64,000 bases of DNA from SZUA-229 sp964531165 (GCA_964531165.1 CAZHEA010000002.1:1-64000); one strand, 5' to 3'. Positions 54,659 through 63,902 are shown, counted from the stretch's first letter. Numbers and translations are program-made. The notes: generated by a model not told the origin, from the sequence alone.

Positions 54659-56449
54659 TTAGCTATCTACTTTCAACACGGCTAAAAAAGCTTCCTGTGG
54701 TATTTCTACTTTACCAAACTGCTTCATGCGTTTTTTACCTTTTTTCTGTTTTTCCAGAAGTTTTTTCTTACGACTCACATCACCACCATAACATTTTGCG
54801 GTTACATTTTTACGTAATGCTTTAACCGTGCTTCTGGCAATAATTTGTCTGCCGATAGCGGCTTGAATTGCGATATCAAACATTTGTCTTGGTATCAACT
54901 CACGCATTTTATCAGCGACATCACGACCCCGCCTTTGTGAGTTGTCAGCATGTGCAATAACGGCCAGTGCATCGACTCTTTCTGAGTTGATTAAAATATC
55001 GACTTTTACCAGCTTAGCCTCCTGAAAATGTTTAAATTCATAATCAAATGAAGCATAACCCCGACTCACGGATTTTAAACGATCAAAGAAGTCCAGCACC
55101 ACTTCTGACATAGGCATATCATAGGTTAACGCAACCTGGGCGCCCATGTACTGCATATTGGTTTGTACACCGCGCTTTTCGATACACAAGCTAATCACAT
55201 TACCCACATATTCCTGCGGCACCAGAATATTAGCCTGTATAATCGGCTCACGAATTTCTTCAATATGATTCACTTCCGGTAAGTCTGACGGATTATGAAT
55301 TTGTATAACTTCGCCATCGGTTCGCACCACTTCATAAACAACAGTGGGTGCGGTGGTAATCAAATTCAAATCATACTCACGCTCTAAACGCTCCTGCACG
55401 ATTTCCATGTGCAGCATGCCAAGAAAGCCAATGCGAAAGCCAAAGCCCAATGCGGTAGATGACTCCGGCTCATATTTAAGTGCCGAGTCATTTAAAGTTA
55501 ATTTATCCAGCGCTTCGCGGAAATTTTCAAAATCATCCGCCTCAACTGGAAACATGCCGGCAAATACCCGTGGCTGCACTTCTTTAAAACCTGCTAATGC
55601 CTCAGTTGCCGGGTTATCAGCTAACGTGATCGTGTCACCCACTTTAGCTGAGTCAATTTCTTTAATACCAGCAATAATATAACCCACCTGCCCACATTCC
55701 AGCACCGGCATATCCGTGCGTTTGGGGGTGAAAACACCAACAAAATCAACGCCGAAGCTTCTGCCGGTCGACATAATTTGCATTTTGTCGCCCTTCGAAA
55801 TAGCGCCATCAATAATGCGAACCAGGGTCACTACACCCACATAGGAGTCAAACCACGAATCAACAATCAGCGCCTTGAGTGGCGCATCGGGGTTACCTTC
55901 CGGCGCGGGTATTTCTTCGATCAATCGCTCCAGCAACTCATCGATACCAATACCCGATTTTGCACTCACCTGACAGGCATCCGTGGCTTCAATACCAATA
56001 ATATCTTCAATTTCCTGCGCTACCCGTTCCGGTTCAGCCGCAGGTAAGTCAATTTTATTGAGCACCGGCATCACTTCCAGGCCCAGCTCAATGGCGGTGT
56101 AACAGTTAGCCACACTTTGCGCTTCAACTCCCTGCGAAGCATCCACTACCAGTAGCGCACCTTCGCAAGCCTGTAGCGAACGTGAAACTTCGTATGAGAA
56201 ATCCACGTGTCCCGGTGTATCAATAAAATTCAGTTGATAGGTTTCACCATTATTGGCTTTGTAATCCAATGAGACACACTGGGCTTTAATGGTGATGCCG
56301 CGCTCGCGCTCCAGATCCATAGAATCAAGCACCTGCGCCTCCATCTCACGCTCAGCTAAACCGCCGCAAACCTGAATAAAGCGATCCGCAAGGGTCGATT
56401 TACCGTGATCAATATGGGCAATAATGGAAAAGTTACGAATATTTTGCAT
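54659..56449 (-). CDS. lepA: LepA (EF-4), translational GTPase
   Basis: A 596-residue ribosome-associated GTPase. The start RNFSIIAHIDHGKSTLADRF holds the P-loop. LDSMDLERERGITIKAQCVS gives the switch I region, DTPGHVDFSYEVSRSLQACE the G3 motif, and NKID the G4. The C-terminal domain typical of LepA ends with KCYGGDVSRKKKLLEKQKKG and KKRMKQFGKVEIPQEAFLAV. The ATG at 56449 fits the family start; the longer frame would use TTG. Confidence 0.97.
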   Translation of the reverse strand: MQNIRNFSIIAHIDHGKSTLADRFIQVCGGLAEREMEAQVLDSMDLERERGITIKAQCVSLDYKANNGETYQLNFIDTPGHVDFSYEVSRSLQACEGALLVVDASQGVEAQSVANCYTAIELGLEVMPVLNKIDLPAAEPERVAQEIEDIIGIEATDACQVSAKSGIGIDELLERLIEEIPAPEGNPDAPLKALIVDSWFDSYVGVVTLVRIIDGAISKGDKMQIMSTGRSFGVDFVGVFTPKRTDMPVLECGQVGYIIAGIKEIDSAKVGDTITLADNPATEALAGFKEVQPRVFAGMFPVEADDFENFREALDKLTLNDSALKYEPESSTALGFGFRIGFLGMLHMEIVQERLEREYDLNLITTAPTVVYEVVRTDGEVIQIHNPSDLPEVNHIEEIREPIIQANILVPQEYVGNVISLCIEKRGVQTNMQYMGAQVALTYDMPMSEVVLDFFDRLKSVSRGYASFDYEFKHFQEAKLVKVDILINSERVDALAVIAHADNSQRRGRDVADKMRELIPRQMFDIAIQAAIGRQIIARSTVKALRKNVTAKCYGGDVSRKKKLLEKQKKGKKRMKQFGKVEIPQEAFLAVLKVDS

Positions 56450-56579
56450 GTGTGTGGCTTTAAAATTCCTGGTAGCTTGAAGTGCCAACAGGGGCAAACA
56501 AACGCATACGGTTAATGTCGATTAATAGTTTGGCGCACATTATACAGGCCAAATCGAACTACAGTTTATTTTCTGGACT

Positions 56580-56813
56580 TTATTTCAAACGCTGCAAAAC
56601 CGCAGCTTGATCTAAAAAATAATGACAAATCTGCTGATCACCACAAAGCACAACGGGAACCTGTGAACCATATTGCTTAACTAACCGGGGACAGGAGTCA
56701 ACATCAACTTCAAGAACATTGAAGTTATGCACCTGCTGCAGCACTATTAATTGCTGCAGCAGGTCTTCACAGAGGTGACACCCATGGCGTGAATAGACGG
56801 TAAATTCTATCAC
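56580..56813 (-). CDS. Glutaredoxin-like protein (DUF836 type)
   Basis: A 77-residue thioredoxin-fold protein with the CxxC motif in YSRHGCHLCEDLLQQL (Cys12, Cys15) and a cis-Pro strand in GSQVPVVLCG. Such proteins follow the mucD/degQ-type protease gene in many gammaproteobacteria; their substrate is unknown. The start appears to be GTG at 56813, immediately after the protease stop. An exact 13-base inverted repeat (56731-56743 and 56752-56764) lies within the gene. Confidence 0.88.
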   Translation of the reverse strand: MIEFTVYSRHGCHLCEDLLQQLIVLQQVHNFNVLEVDVDSCPRLVKQYGSQVPVVLCGDQQICHYFLDQAAVLQRLK

Positions 56814-56816
56814 TCG

Positions 56817-58232
56817 TTAATCGGGGATTTTCATCACAATAAACTGATTTGTCCCCTGACGATGAACCAGAAGCGGAATCATACGGCCTGTGGGCAAATT
56901 GGCAACTTTTTTACGGAAATCCGCGACATTTTTTATATTTTTGCGGTCAAGTTGCATTAAAACATCACCGGCTGCCATACCTGAGCGATGAGCAGGGCCT
57001 CCAGCAACCACTTTACGAACCAGAACCCCTCGACCTAGTACCTTTTTAGACTCTGCATCCAGATCAACCACCTCAATCCCCATGCGATTTGATGAAGCGG
57101 GTTTGGACTGGGCTGCTGCAACAGGCTGATCATCCGATGGCAACTGCTCGATAATGACTCCCAGCACCAGTTTCTTACCATTACGCAATATACTGACACC
57201 GGCTTTAGAGCCTACTGGTACGCGACCCACCAATGGTGGCAGATCTGAGGAGTTCATAATCGGTTTTCGATTAAACTCCAGAATAACATCACCGGCTTTG
57301 AGCCCGGCCTTTTCCGCCGGACTGCCGGCGATAACCTGTGACACCAACGCACCGGCCGCTCTATTTAAATTAAAGCTCTGCGCTATTTCATGAGTAATTT
57401 CCTGAATATACACCCCGAGCCAACCCCGGCTCACGGTTCCAGTACGTTTAAGCTGTGCAACCACATCCATCGCCACTTCAACTGGAATCGCAAAAGACAG
57501 CCCCATAAAACCGCCGGTGCGACTATATATTTGTGAGTTTATACCGACCACTTCACCATCAAGATTAAATAACGGGCCACCGGAATTTCCCGGGTTTATT
57601 GCCACATCGGTTTGAATAAAGGGAACATAATTCGCTTTCGGTAAGCTACGCCCCTTGGCGCTCACAATACCGGATGTTGCAGAATGATCAAACCCGAAAG
57701 GCGAGCCAATCGCCAATACCCACTCTCCAACCCGTAAATCGTCCGAACTACCAATGGTAACCACCGGCAAATCGCTGGCTTCAACCTTCAACAGGGCAAT
57801 ATCACTCGACTCATCACTGCCGATAATTTCAGCTGACAACTCCCTTTTATCACTTAGCCTGACCAGCACTTCATCCGCACCGGCAATCACATGATGATTG
57901 GTAATAATGTAGCCATTATCTGAAATAATGAAGCCGGAACCTAACGACGTAGCTTCCTGTGGTGGGCGCGGCACTGTGCCACCCTCACCTAAAAAGTGTT
58001 TAAATAATTCGCCAAACGGTGTGCCTTCCGGAATTTGCAGATTTCCGCCGTGACCACCGCTAAATGGATTAACCGCATTTTTATCAGCCACTTTCTGCCG
58101 TGTACTGATATTCACTACCGCAGCGCCATTTTCTTCAACCAAATCAGCAAATTCGGGTAATGAGCGCGCCTGCAATTGCAGACTGCTGAAAAATAACATT
58201 AATGACAAAATAAAATATTTATTTAACAACAT
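56817..58232 (-). CDS. Do-like periplasmic serine protease (DegQ/MucD type)
   Basis: A 471-residue HtrA-family protease and chaperone for misfolded envelope proteins. An N-terminal signal peptide (about 1-22) is followed by the trypsin-like domain with catalytic His in ITNHHVIAGADE, Asp in DESSDIALLKVE and Ser in INPGNSGGPLFNLDG. Two PDZ domains follow (about 265-355 and 375-465), with SRGWLGVYIQEITHEIAQSF and LVRKVVAGGPAHRSGMAAGD. Its place after rseA-rseB-rseC corresponds to mucD in Pseudomonas. The ATG at 58232 has AGGTTCCC ahead. Confidence 0.96.
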   Translation of the reverse strand: MLLNKYFILSLMLFFSSLQLQARSLPEFADLVEENGAAVVNISTRQKVADKNAVNPFSGGHGGNLQIPEGTPFGELFKHFLGEGGTVPRPPQEATSLGSGFIISDNGYIITNHHVIAGADEVLVRLSDKRELSAEIIGSDESSDIALLKVEASDLPVVTIGSSDDLRVGEWVLAIGSPFGFDHSATSGIVSAKGRSLPKANYVPFIQTDVAINPGNSGGPLFNLDGEVVGINSQIYSRTGGFMGLSFAIPVEVAMDVVAQLKRTGTVSRGWLGVYIQEITHEIAQSFNLNRAAGALVSQVIAGSPAEKAGLKAGDVILEFNRKPIMNSSDLPPLVGRVPVGSKAGVSILRNGKKLVLGVIIEQLPSDDQPVAAAQSKPASSNRMGIEVVDLDAESKKVLGRGVLVRKVVAGGPAHRSGMAAGDVLMQLDRKNIKNVADFRKKVANLPTGRMIPLLVHRQGTNQFIVMKIPD

Positions 58233-58284
58233 GGGAACCTCTTACATTTAAATATAATAATTTTTATACAGTATTTTTGAAAAA

Positions 58285-58713
58285 TCAAATTTGACGTACT
58301 AAATGGGGTTGAACTGACTTTTTTAAAGAGCTGGTAGAAAGAATAAAGCGGACAGCGAATAATGAAACCACAAAGCCGCTAGCCACTGAGGCGATAGTCA
58401 GTGGCTCATTTGCAAACAGCGTTTCAACTAACACACCAATCAGCAGCATAAAGATTAACGGCATTAGATAAATTAGCAGGGACCCCTGCACTAATGCATT
58501 TTCATCAATGGCAACAATCACTTTATCGCCCACCTGCAGCTCCAAACTGTTATCAACCACAAATTGCGAACTCCGCTTACCCACCACGCTTGCCAGCGTC
58601 GACGTGCCGCATCCAGACTTTACCGAGCAGCTTTGGCAAGCAGACTGGCGTTGTGTTTCCAGCAACACCTGCTGCCCGTTTATATCGACAACAATGGCGG
58701 TTTCTTCAATCAT
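58285..58713 (-). CDS. rseC: RseC/MucC family membrane protein
   Basis: A 142-residue inner-membrane protein of the RseC family (SoxR-reducing and sigma-E modulation). The cysteine cluster CQSCSVKSGCG lies at about residues 25-35, and two membrane segments occur at about 72-92 (SLLIYLMPLIFMLLIGVLVE) and 100-122. The ATG at 58713 follows the rseB stop as TAGTATG, so translation is probably coupled. A longer frame would use TTG. The family's molecular role is only partly known. Confidence 0.93.
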   Translation of the reverse strand: MIEETAIVVDINGQQVLLETQRQSACQSCSVKSGCGTSTLASVVGKRSSQFVVDNSLELQVGDKVIVAIDENALVQGSLLIYLMPLIFMLLIGVLVETLFANEPLTIASVASGFVVSLFAVRFILSTSSLKKSVQPHLVRQI

Positions 58714-58714
58714 A

Positions 58715-59656
58715 CTATTTGGCCGGATGAATAGACTGGGCAATCATGCGAACCGTAGAAGCGGGCACCTCTCCTATCGCGGTAACATAGGTATTATTAA
58801 TATGAGAACTAAAAGCATTCACCGGCCCCATACTCGAACTACCTTCTAATAATTTTTGTTGTGTATTTAATGGTTCAATGAAGACTGAAACCGAAGCCAT
58901 ACCATCACTAAAGACCATATGGTAACTGGATTGTTTTTTCGCACTTTTAACCGAACGGGTAATCACAAAACCAACAGGAATATTTTCTGCATGCCATTTA
59001 GCTGAGTCAGTATCGGCAGTATCAGACAGCATGACTTTTTTAAATTCACCTAATTTGCTTTCATCAAACCGGTTCACTGGTGCTGCTGACAAAAACTCAA
59101 TATCACTGTACATCAGCTGTTCAAGTACCCGGCCTTTATTATTAATTAAATCACACTTTAGTAATAAACCACTTTGCTTGTCTAACCAGAAAGTATATCC
59201 ATAGCGATGATTGTCACGTGGAATCATTTTTACGATTTGCGTGGCTTTATTTGCAACCCGATCTTGCGCACCTAGCGTTAACCGATAAAGCTGTTTTAAC
59301 TTATCACGATTTTCAGGTAATGCCGGATGCAAAGGACCTTTACTTTCACGGCCCATATCAGCGGAAACAGTAATCAGCTTTTTAGTTGGGAATATAGTGG
59401 TGACCTGACCATTTTTACGAAAAATAATCTGATCTTCACCAGTTTGAGATTTTAGTGTTTGCCAGCTTTCGCCCTCATGTACACCCTGTTTCACTTTAAT
59501 CGCCTGCAGCTTATCTGCCTGGCGAATAACCAGAGTACCCTGATAATTTTGCTGACGCTGTGCCTGTGCCATTTTATCCAGCCAGCTATCGACTGAACTT
59601 GCGTTTGCCGCAAATGATACAAAAAAGAATAAAAATAAAGAATGTGTTCTAAACAA
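58715..59656 (-). CDS. rseB: RseB/MucB, periplasmic regulator of sigma-E
   Basis: A 313-residue periplasmic protein that binds RseA and protects it from proteolysis until envelope stress occurs. It has a signal peptide (SLFLFFFVSFAANA, about residues 6-19), then the two-domain RseB fold with WLDKMAQAQRQQNYQGTLVI and later YTFWLDKQSGLLLKCDLINN. The initiation codon is TTG at 59656 with GAGG seven bases ahead; the next Met lies beyond the signal peptide, so TTG is favoured. A strong hairpin separates it from rseA. Confidence 0.93.
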   Translation of the reverse strand: MFRTHSLFLFFFVSFAANASSVDSWLDKMAQAQRQQNYQGTLVIRQADKLQAIKVKQGVHEGESWQTLKSQTGEDQIIFRKNGQVTTIFPTKKLITVSADMGRESKGPLHPALPENRDKLKQLYRLTLGAQDRVANKATQIVKMIPRDNHRYGYTFWLDKQSGLLLKCDLINNKGRVLEQLMYSDIEFLSAAPVNRFDESKLGEFKKVMLSDTADTDSAKWHAENIPVGFVITRSVKSAKKQSSYHMVFSDGMASVSVFIEPLNTQQKLLEGSSSMGPVNAFSSHINNTYVTAIGEVPASTVRMIAQSIHPAK

Positions 59657-59694
59657 GCTTATGCCTCATAAATGCTTTTAACGATTATCTTATT

Positions 59695-59720
59695 AACTCC
59701 CTCTTTTTTAAGAGGGAGTT
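59695..59720. terminator. Perfect 11-base hairpin between rseA and rseB
   Basis: AACTCCCTCTT and AAGAGGGAGTT pair perfectly around a 4-base loop. Read on the plus strand it is followed by TTTCTT. Read in the direction of the rse operon (minus) it is followed by AATAAG, so it is not a classical terminator for the operon. It may attenuate or process the transcript between rseA and rseB. Confidence 0.5.
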
Positions 59721-59772
59721 TTTCTTAAGGGCTTCTCTATTAATTGATTATGCCCTTAAAATAATCTGAGAG

Positions 59773-60399
59773 TTACTTCTGTACCTCATTCTTTTGTGCA
59801 TTCACATCCGCTGCTCGCACATAAGGCATCATACCCTGCATCGTTGACTGACTCGCATAGCCCGAGTGCAACAACATATACTGATTTAACTGCTGTTGCT
59901 GCTCGGATGTTTTATTGCTGCTATCGAGCGTTGATGCCACCTGCACATTACGTGCTATATCAATACTCACCGGTACAACTGGAGCAGACTGTGCTAACTG
60001 TGCCGGTTGCTCTGATGAATCTGTATTTTGTAATGTATTAAACGTCACCAGTGTCACCATCGCAACTGAAACGGCAACAGCCATACCCGTCAGTGGTTTA
60101 AACCAGCCACTAACCAACTGCGACAAACTAAAACCTGCAGCCGTTTGTTGCGGCTGGATAACTTCATTATAGGCGGGTTCCTGCTCAACTGCCCGATGAA
60201 CTGCACCACTAATGTCCATAAACGATGCCTGATCGATTTCATCACGAATCGCATCTCCCATTAAACGGTAACGTTGTGCAGACTCCGTATCTTCAATCGG
60301 ATCCCGTTTTAAATCCTGCATAAAGTCATCCAGCTGCTGATCACTCAGCTCACTGTCTAATAATGCGGATAATTGTTCTTCACGCTGTTGCTTATTCAT
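59773..60399 (-). CDS. rseA: RseA/MucA, anti-sigma-E factor
   Basis: A 208-residue inner-membrane anti-sigma factor. The N-terminal cytoplasmic domain begins EQLSALLDSELSDQQLDDFM, the sigma-binding part of the family. One membrane segment lies at about 104-122 (LTGMAVAVSVAMVTLVTF), and the periplasmic tail is Gln- and Ser-rich. I chose the ATG at 60399 behind AGGTGAG; the GTG three codons earlier is less likely. It lies nine bases after rpoE and its product is expected to be cut by stress proteases to free sigma-E. Confidence 0.94.
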   Translation of the reverse strand: MNKQQREEQLSALLDSELSDQQLDDFMQDLKRDPIEDTESAQRYRLMGDAIRDEIDQASFMDISGAVHRAVEQEPAYNEVIQPQQTAAGFSLSQLVSGWFKPLTGMAVAVSVAMVTLVTFNTLQNTDSSEQPAQLAQSAPVVPVSIDIARNVQVASTLDSSNKTSEQQQQLNQYMLLHSGYASQSTMQGMMPYVRAADVNAQKNEVQK

Positions 60400-60408
60400 C
60401 ACTCTCAC

Positions 60409-60993
60409 CTAATAATTCCCGTCCAGCAGTGGTTTCAGCTGCTTATCAATTGCCTCACGCGCACGGAATATTCGTGAACGTACCGTGCCGATTGGACAAT
60501 CCATTACCTCGGCTATCTCTTCATAACTCAGGCCTTCCATCTCACGTAAGGTCACCGCTTCTTTTAAATCTGAGGGCAACTCTGAGATAGACTTATGAAT
60601 AACCTGCTTTATTTCCTGAGCCAGCAATTCTTTTTCAGGGGTTGCATATTCACGCAACCAGTCACCGCCGTCGTACTGTTCTGCATCCTGAGCATCCACA
60701 GCGGATTCAGTGGCTCTGCGACTCGCAGACACCAAATAATTTTTTGCAGTATTAATCGCAATTCGATACAACCAGGTATAAAACGCACTGTCTCCGCGGA
60801 AGTTTTTCAATGCACGGTAGGCTTTAATAAACGCCTCCTGTGTCACATCCTGTACTTCATCACCGTTTCTAACGAAACGCGCAACCAGCTTGATAATGCG
60901 ATGCTGATACTTCAACACCAGTATATCGAACGCTTTTTTATCGCCTTGCTGTACCCGCTCTACCAGAGCCTGATCAATTTCGCGCTCGCCCAT
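60409..60993 (-). CDS. rpoE: RpoE/AlgU, extracytoplasmic stress sigma factor
   Basis: A 194-residue ECF sigma factor from the ATG at 60993, which has GGAGG ahead and gives the canonical length and start (QALVERVQQGDKKAFDILVL). Region 2 includes DVTQEAFIKAYRALKNFRGD and YTWLYRIAINTAKNYLV; region 4 has LSYEEIAEVMDCPIGTVRSR for -35 recognition. The frame stays open for 78 more codons to an ATG at 61227, and a sigma-E-like promoter lies further upstream, so an extended form cannot be excluded. It is divergent from nadB and followed by its anti-sigma gene. Confidence 0.93.
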   Translation of the reverse strand: MGEREIDQALVERVQQGDKKAFDILVLKYQHRIIKLVARFVRNGDEVQDVTQEAFIKAYRALKNFRGDSAFYTWLYRIAINTAKNYLVSASRRATESAVDAQDAEQYDGGDWLREYATPEKELLAQEIKQVIHKSISELPSDLKEAVTLREMEGLSYEEIAEVMDCPIGTVRSRIFRAREAIDKQLKPLLDGNY

Positions 60994-61263
60994 ACGGGCC
61001 TGTCCTCCAGTCGACACTGTAAATTGTTGCTGTGTCTTATTATTGATGGCTTTCGTGTTGACAGCCCGACTATCCAAATTTTCTCTGGCCAGGTTTTTAC
61101 CGGCCGGCTCTGCTGGTTTAGGCGTATCCACCAAATTTGGTGTAACATGATTGCCAAAACCCATAACTGAGCCTGAAACTATACTGGAAACTGTAGTCGG
61201 GACAATACCTGATTCATATACTGACATAAAGACTTACCCTGAATTAATTAAATTGTACTTACA

Positions 61264-62886
61264 ATGTCCAACAAACTAAATAGTAGACAAGCCAATTGCT
61301 ACGAAGTTCTAATTATTGGCGGCGGCGCAGCAGGTTTAACACTTGCCCTGAGTTTACCCGCGCAAATGCAGGTAGCGGTTATCACCAAAGACCGAGAAAA
61401 CGAGGGCAGCACCTATTATGCTCAGGGGGGAATTTCGGCGGTTTTACGTGATAGCGACTCATTTGCCTCACATATTGAAGACACCATGAATGCCGGCGGC
61501 GACTTATGTGATGAACAGGCGGTGCGCCACACCATTGAAAACGGTCCAGATGCCATAAACTGGTTATCCGACCTCGGCGTCCCCTTCACCACCGATAAAC
61601 ACAAAAATGGTCAAAAAACCTGGCACCTTACCCGCGAGGGCGGCCACAGTCATCGACGGGTGATTCACGCCGCGGATGCCACGGGGCAGGCGCTGGAAAC
61701 CACGTTAATTAATCATGTTAAACACAGTGATAACATTCAATTGCTGGACCACCACATCGCGGTGGACTTAATCACCGGCAAAAAGCTCGGTCTCGACCAC
61801 AACCGCTGCATCGGCGCGTATGTACTCGACAAAACCCAGATGCACGTAGAAACCTTTCAGGCTAAATATGTCATTCTAGCCTCCGGCGGTGCCAGCAAAG
61901 TGTATTTATACACCTCCAATCCGGACGGCTCCACCGGCGATGGCATTGCCATGGCCACTCGTGCCGGCTGCCGGGTAGCCAATATGGAATTTATGCAATT
62001 CCACCCCACCTGTTTATATCACCCCAAAGCCAAATCATTTTTACTCACTGAAGCGCTGCGTGGCGAAGGCGGCCACTTACTGCTGCCGGATGGCAGCCGC
62101 TTTATGCAAAATTTTGATGAGCGTGCCGAACTTGCGCCACGTGATATCGTCGCCCGTGCTATCGACCACGAAATGAAACGCCTGGGTGTTGACTGCTTAT
62201 ATTTAGACATTAGCCACAAACCCGCAGCATTTATCCGCTCACACTTCCCGACCATCTACGCACGCTGCAAAGAATTCGGTATCGACATCACCAAAGAACC
62301 CGTACCGGTGGTACCCGCCGCTCATTACACCTGCGGCGGCGTGATGACAAACTTACACGGCCAGACCGATATTGAAAACTTATACGCTATCGGCGAAACC
62401 GCCTTTACCGGTCTACACGGCGCTAATCGCATGGCCAGCAACTCATTACTCGAGTGTCTGGTATATGCCCGCGCCGCAGCACAACACATTGCCAGTCTGG
62501 AAAGCTCTGTGAATAAAGCCCGCCACCACTGGGATAAAATTACCCCGTGGGATGAAAGCCGGGTTACCAACTCCGATGAAGAAGTGGTGGTATCCCACAA
62601 CTGGGATGAACTGCGGCGCTTTATGTGGGATTACGTCGGCATTGTGCGTACAGACAAACGCCTGCAACGCGCCAAACGCCGGGTGGATTTATTGCTACTG
62701 GAAATTGATGAATACTACGGTAACTTCCGAGTTACCGCGGATTTACTCGAGCTGCGTAATTTAGCGGTGGTGGCTGATTTAATTATTCGCAGCGCCATGC
62801 AACGCAAAGAAAGTCGCGGTCTGCATTACACTCTGGATTATTTGCAGGTAAATGATGAAGCCAAAAACACTATTCTCACGCCATAA
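61264..62886 (+). CDS. nadB: NadB, L-aspartate oxidase
   Basis: A 540-residue FAD enzyme that oxidises L-aspartate to iminoaspartate, the first step of NAD synthesis with NadA. The FAD-binding motif VLIIGGGAAGLTLALSLP is at about residues 15-32. The family motif TYYAQGGISAVL lies near 50, HRRVIHAADATGQALE near 138, and the active-site segment PAAHYTCGGVMTNLHG near 350, with GLHGANRMASNSLLECLVYA following. It is divergent from rpoE, a common gammaproteobacterial arrangement. By eye its middle part is more GC-rich than the flagellar genes. Confidence 0.97.
   Translation: MSNKLNSRQANCYEVLIIGGGAAGLTLALSLPAQMQVAVITKDRENEGSTYYAQGGISAVLRDSDSFASHIEDTMNAGGDLCDEQAVRHTIENGPDAINWLSDLGVPFTTDKHKNGQKTWHLTREGGHSHRRVIHAADATGQALETTLINHVKHSDNIQLLDHHIAVDLITGKKLGLDHNRCIGAYVLDKTQMHVETFQAKYVILASGGASKVYLYTSNPDGSTGDGIAMATRAGCRVANMEFMQFHPTCLYHPKAKSFLLTEALRGEGGHLLLPDGSRFMQNFDERAELAPRDIVARAIDHEMKRLGVDCLYLDISHKPAAFIRSHFPTIYARCKEFGIDITKEPVPVVPAAHYTCGGVMTNLHGQTDIENLYAIGETAFTGLHGANRMASNSLLECLVYARAAAQHIASLESSVNKARHHWDKITPWDESRVTNSDEEVVVSHNWDELRRFMWDYVGIVRTDKRLQRAKRRVDLLLLEIDEYYGNFRVTADLLELRNLAVVADLIIRSAMQRKESRGLHYTLDYLQVNDEAKNTILTP
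61283..61310 (-). promoter_or_regulatory. Sigma-E autoregulatory promoter of rpoE, inside nadB
   Basis: On the minus strand AGAACTT-N15-GTCTAC matches the E. coli sigma-E consensus GGAACTT-N15-GTCTAA with two mismatches and exact spacing. The predicted start site is about 280 bases before the rpoE ATG at 60993 and about 50 before the upstream in-frame ATG at 61227. It overlaps the 5' end of nadB. Confidence 0.65.
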
Positions 62887-63067
62887 ATCAAAGCAAGGTA
62901 TTTTTTAAAAAGATCATAAGAAAGATGCAAATACACACGGAATACTGGTGACGCTAAATATCGGCCCTTAAGTATTGTCTCCGCGTTATAACTATAATGC
63001 GGTAACATTTATATGCGTTGTTTGCGTTTTCTTTCTATTCACATTAAACACAATTTAAATACTCAAT

Positions 63068-63898
63068 ATGACCCACACTCCCCCTCTCGTTATCGAACCC
63101 GAAGCACTGCCGTCAATTCAAAACGATGAAAATATCCTCATTGTTGATTTATCCAACGCCAAACAATATCAACAGGCCCACATACCCGGTGCGGTGTTTA
63201 TCGACTATGGCCATATCGTCGGCATCAATCAGCCCTATACCGGCTTACTTCCTGAAGCCGGCCAATTTGAAAAAACCATTAATTCTCTGGGCATAAATCC
63301 AGACACCCATATTATTGCTTATGACGAAGAAGGCGGCGGCAAAGCAGCCCGCTTAATCTGGACACTACACGCCATGAACCACAACAAAGCCAGCTTGCTA
63401 AATGGTGGATTGATTGCCTGGTACCGTGAAAAATTCCCACTGAGCAATGACACCGTCATTCGCCAGCCCAATTCAGGCAGTGAGCAATACGCCGTAGATT
63501 TTAATGCACAACCGGTGGTGGCTGATACGGATTATATAAAAGCACATTTAGATAAAAAGGATGTTGGCTTACTCGATGCCCGCAGTATTGACGAATATAT
63601 GGGGCAGACAAAATACGCACAGAAAACCGGCCGTATTCCCGGAGCAAAACACTTCGAATGGACGCGAGCAATGGATGAATCGGCTAACTATCGCCTGCTA
63701 GCAAAAGAAAGCTTACAGCCTATGCTAGATGAATTAGGCTTAACTCAGGACAAAGAAATTATTGTTTATTGCCAGAGCCACCATCGCTCAGCGCTGTCTT
63801 ATCTGATGTTGAAATACCTGGGGTATGAAAAAGTACGGGGCTATCCAGGGTCATGGAGTGAATGGGGAAACCGGACGGATACGCCGGTTGAAAATTAA
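63068..63898 (+). CDS. Sulfurtransferase with two rhodanese domains
   Basis: A 276-residue protein with two tandem rhodanese domains, like thiosulfate or 3-mercaptopyruvate sulfurtransferases. The N-terminal domain (about 5-135) contains AHIPGAVFIDYGHI and lacks a catalytic Cys. The C-terminal domain (about 150-270) has LLDARSIDEYMGQTKYAQKT, GRIPGAKHFEW and the active-site loop CQSHHRSAL, with the persulfide-carrying cysteine first. The loop differs from E. coli SseA (CGSGVTA type) and from bovine rhodanese, so the donor substrate cannot be assigned. It stands alone after nadB. Confidence 0.9.
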   Translation: MTHTPPLVIEPEALPSIQNDENILIVDLSNAKQYQQAHIPGAVFIDYGHIVGINQPYTGLLPEAGQFEKTINSLGINPDTHIIAYDEEGGGKAARLIWTLHAMNHNKASLLNGGLIAWYREKFPLSNDTVIRQPNSGSEQYAVDFNAQPVVADTDYIKAHLDKKDVGLLDARSIDEYMGQTKYAQKTGRIPGAKHFEWTRAMDESANYRLLAKESLQPMLDELGLTQDKEIIVYCQSHHRSALSYLMLKYLGYEKVRGYPGSWSEWGNRTDTPVEN

Positions 63899-63902
63899 AG
63901 CA

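Noticed and set aside
60595..61170. A 191-codon frame antisense to rpoE
   Set aside because: It mirrors the coding strand of a certain gene and shows no domain or ribosome site.
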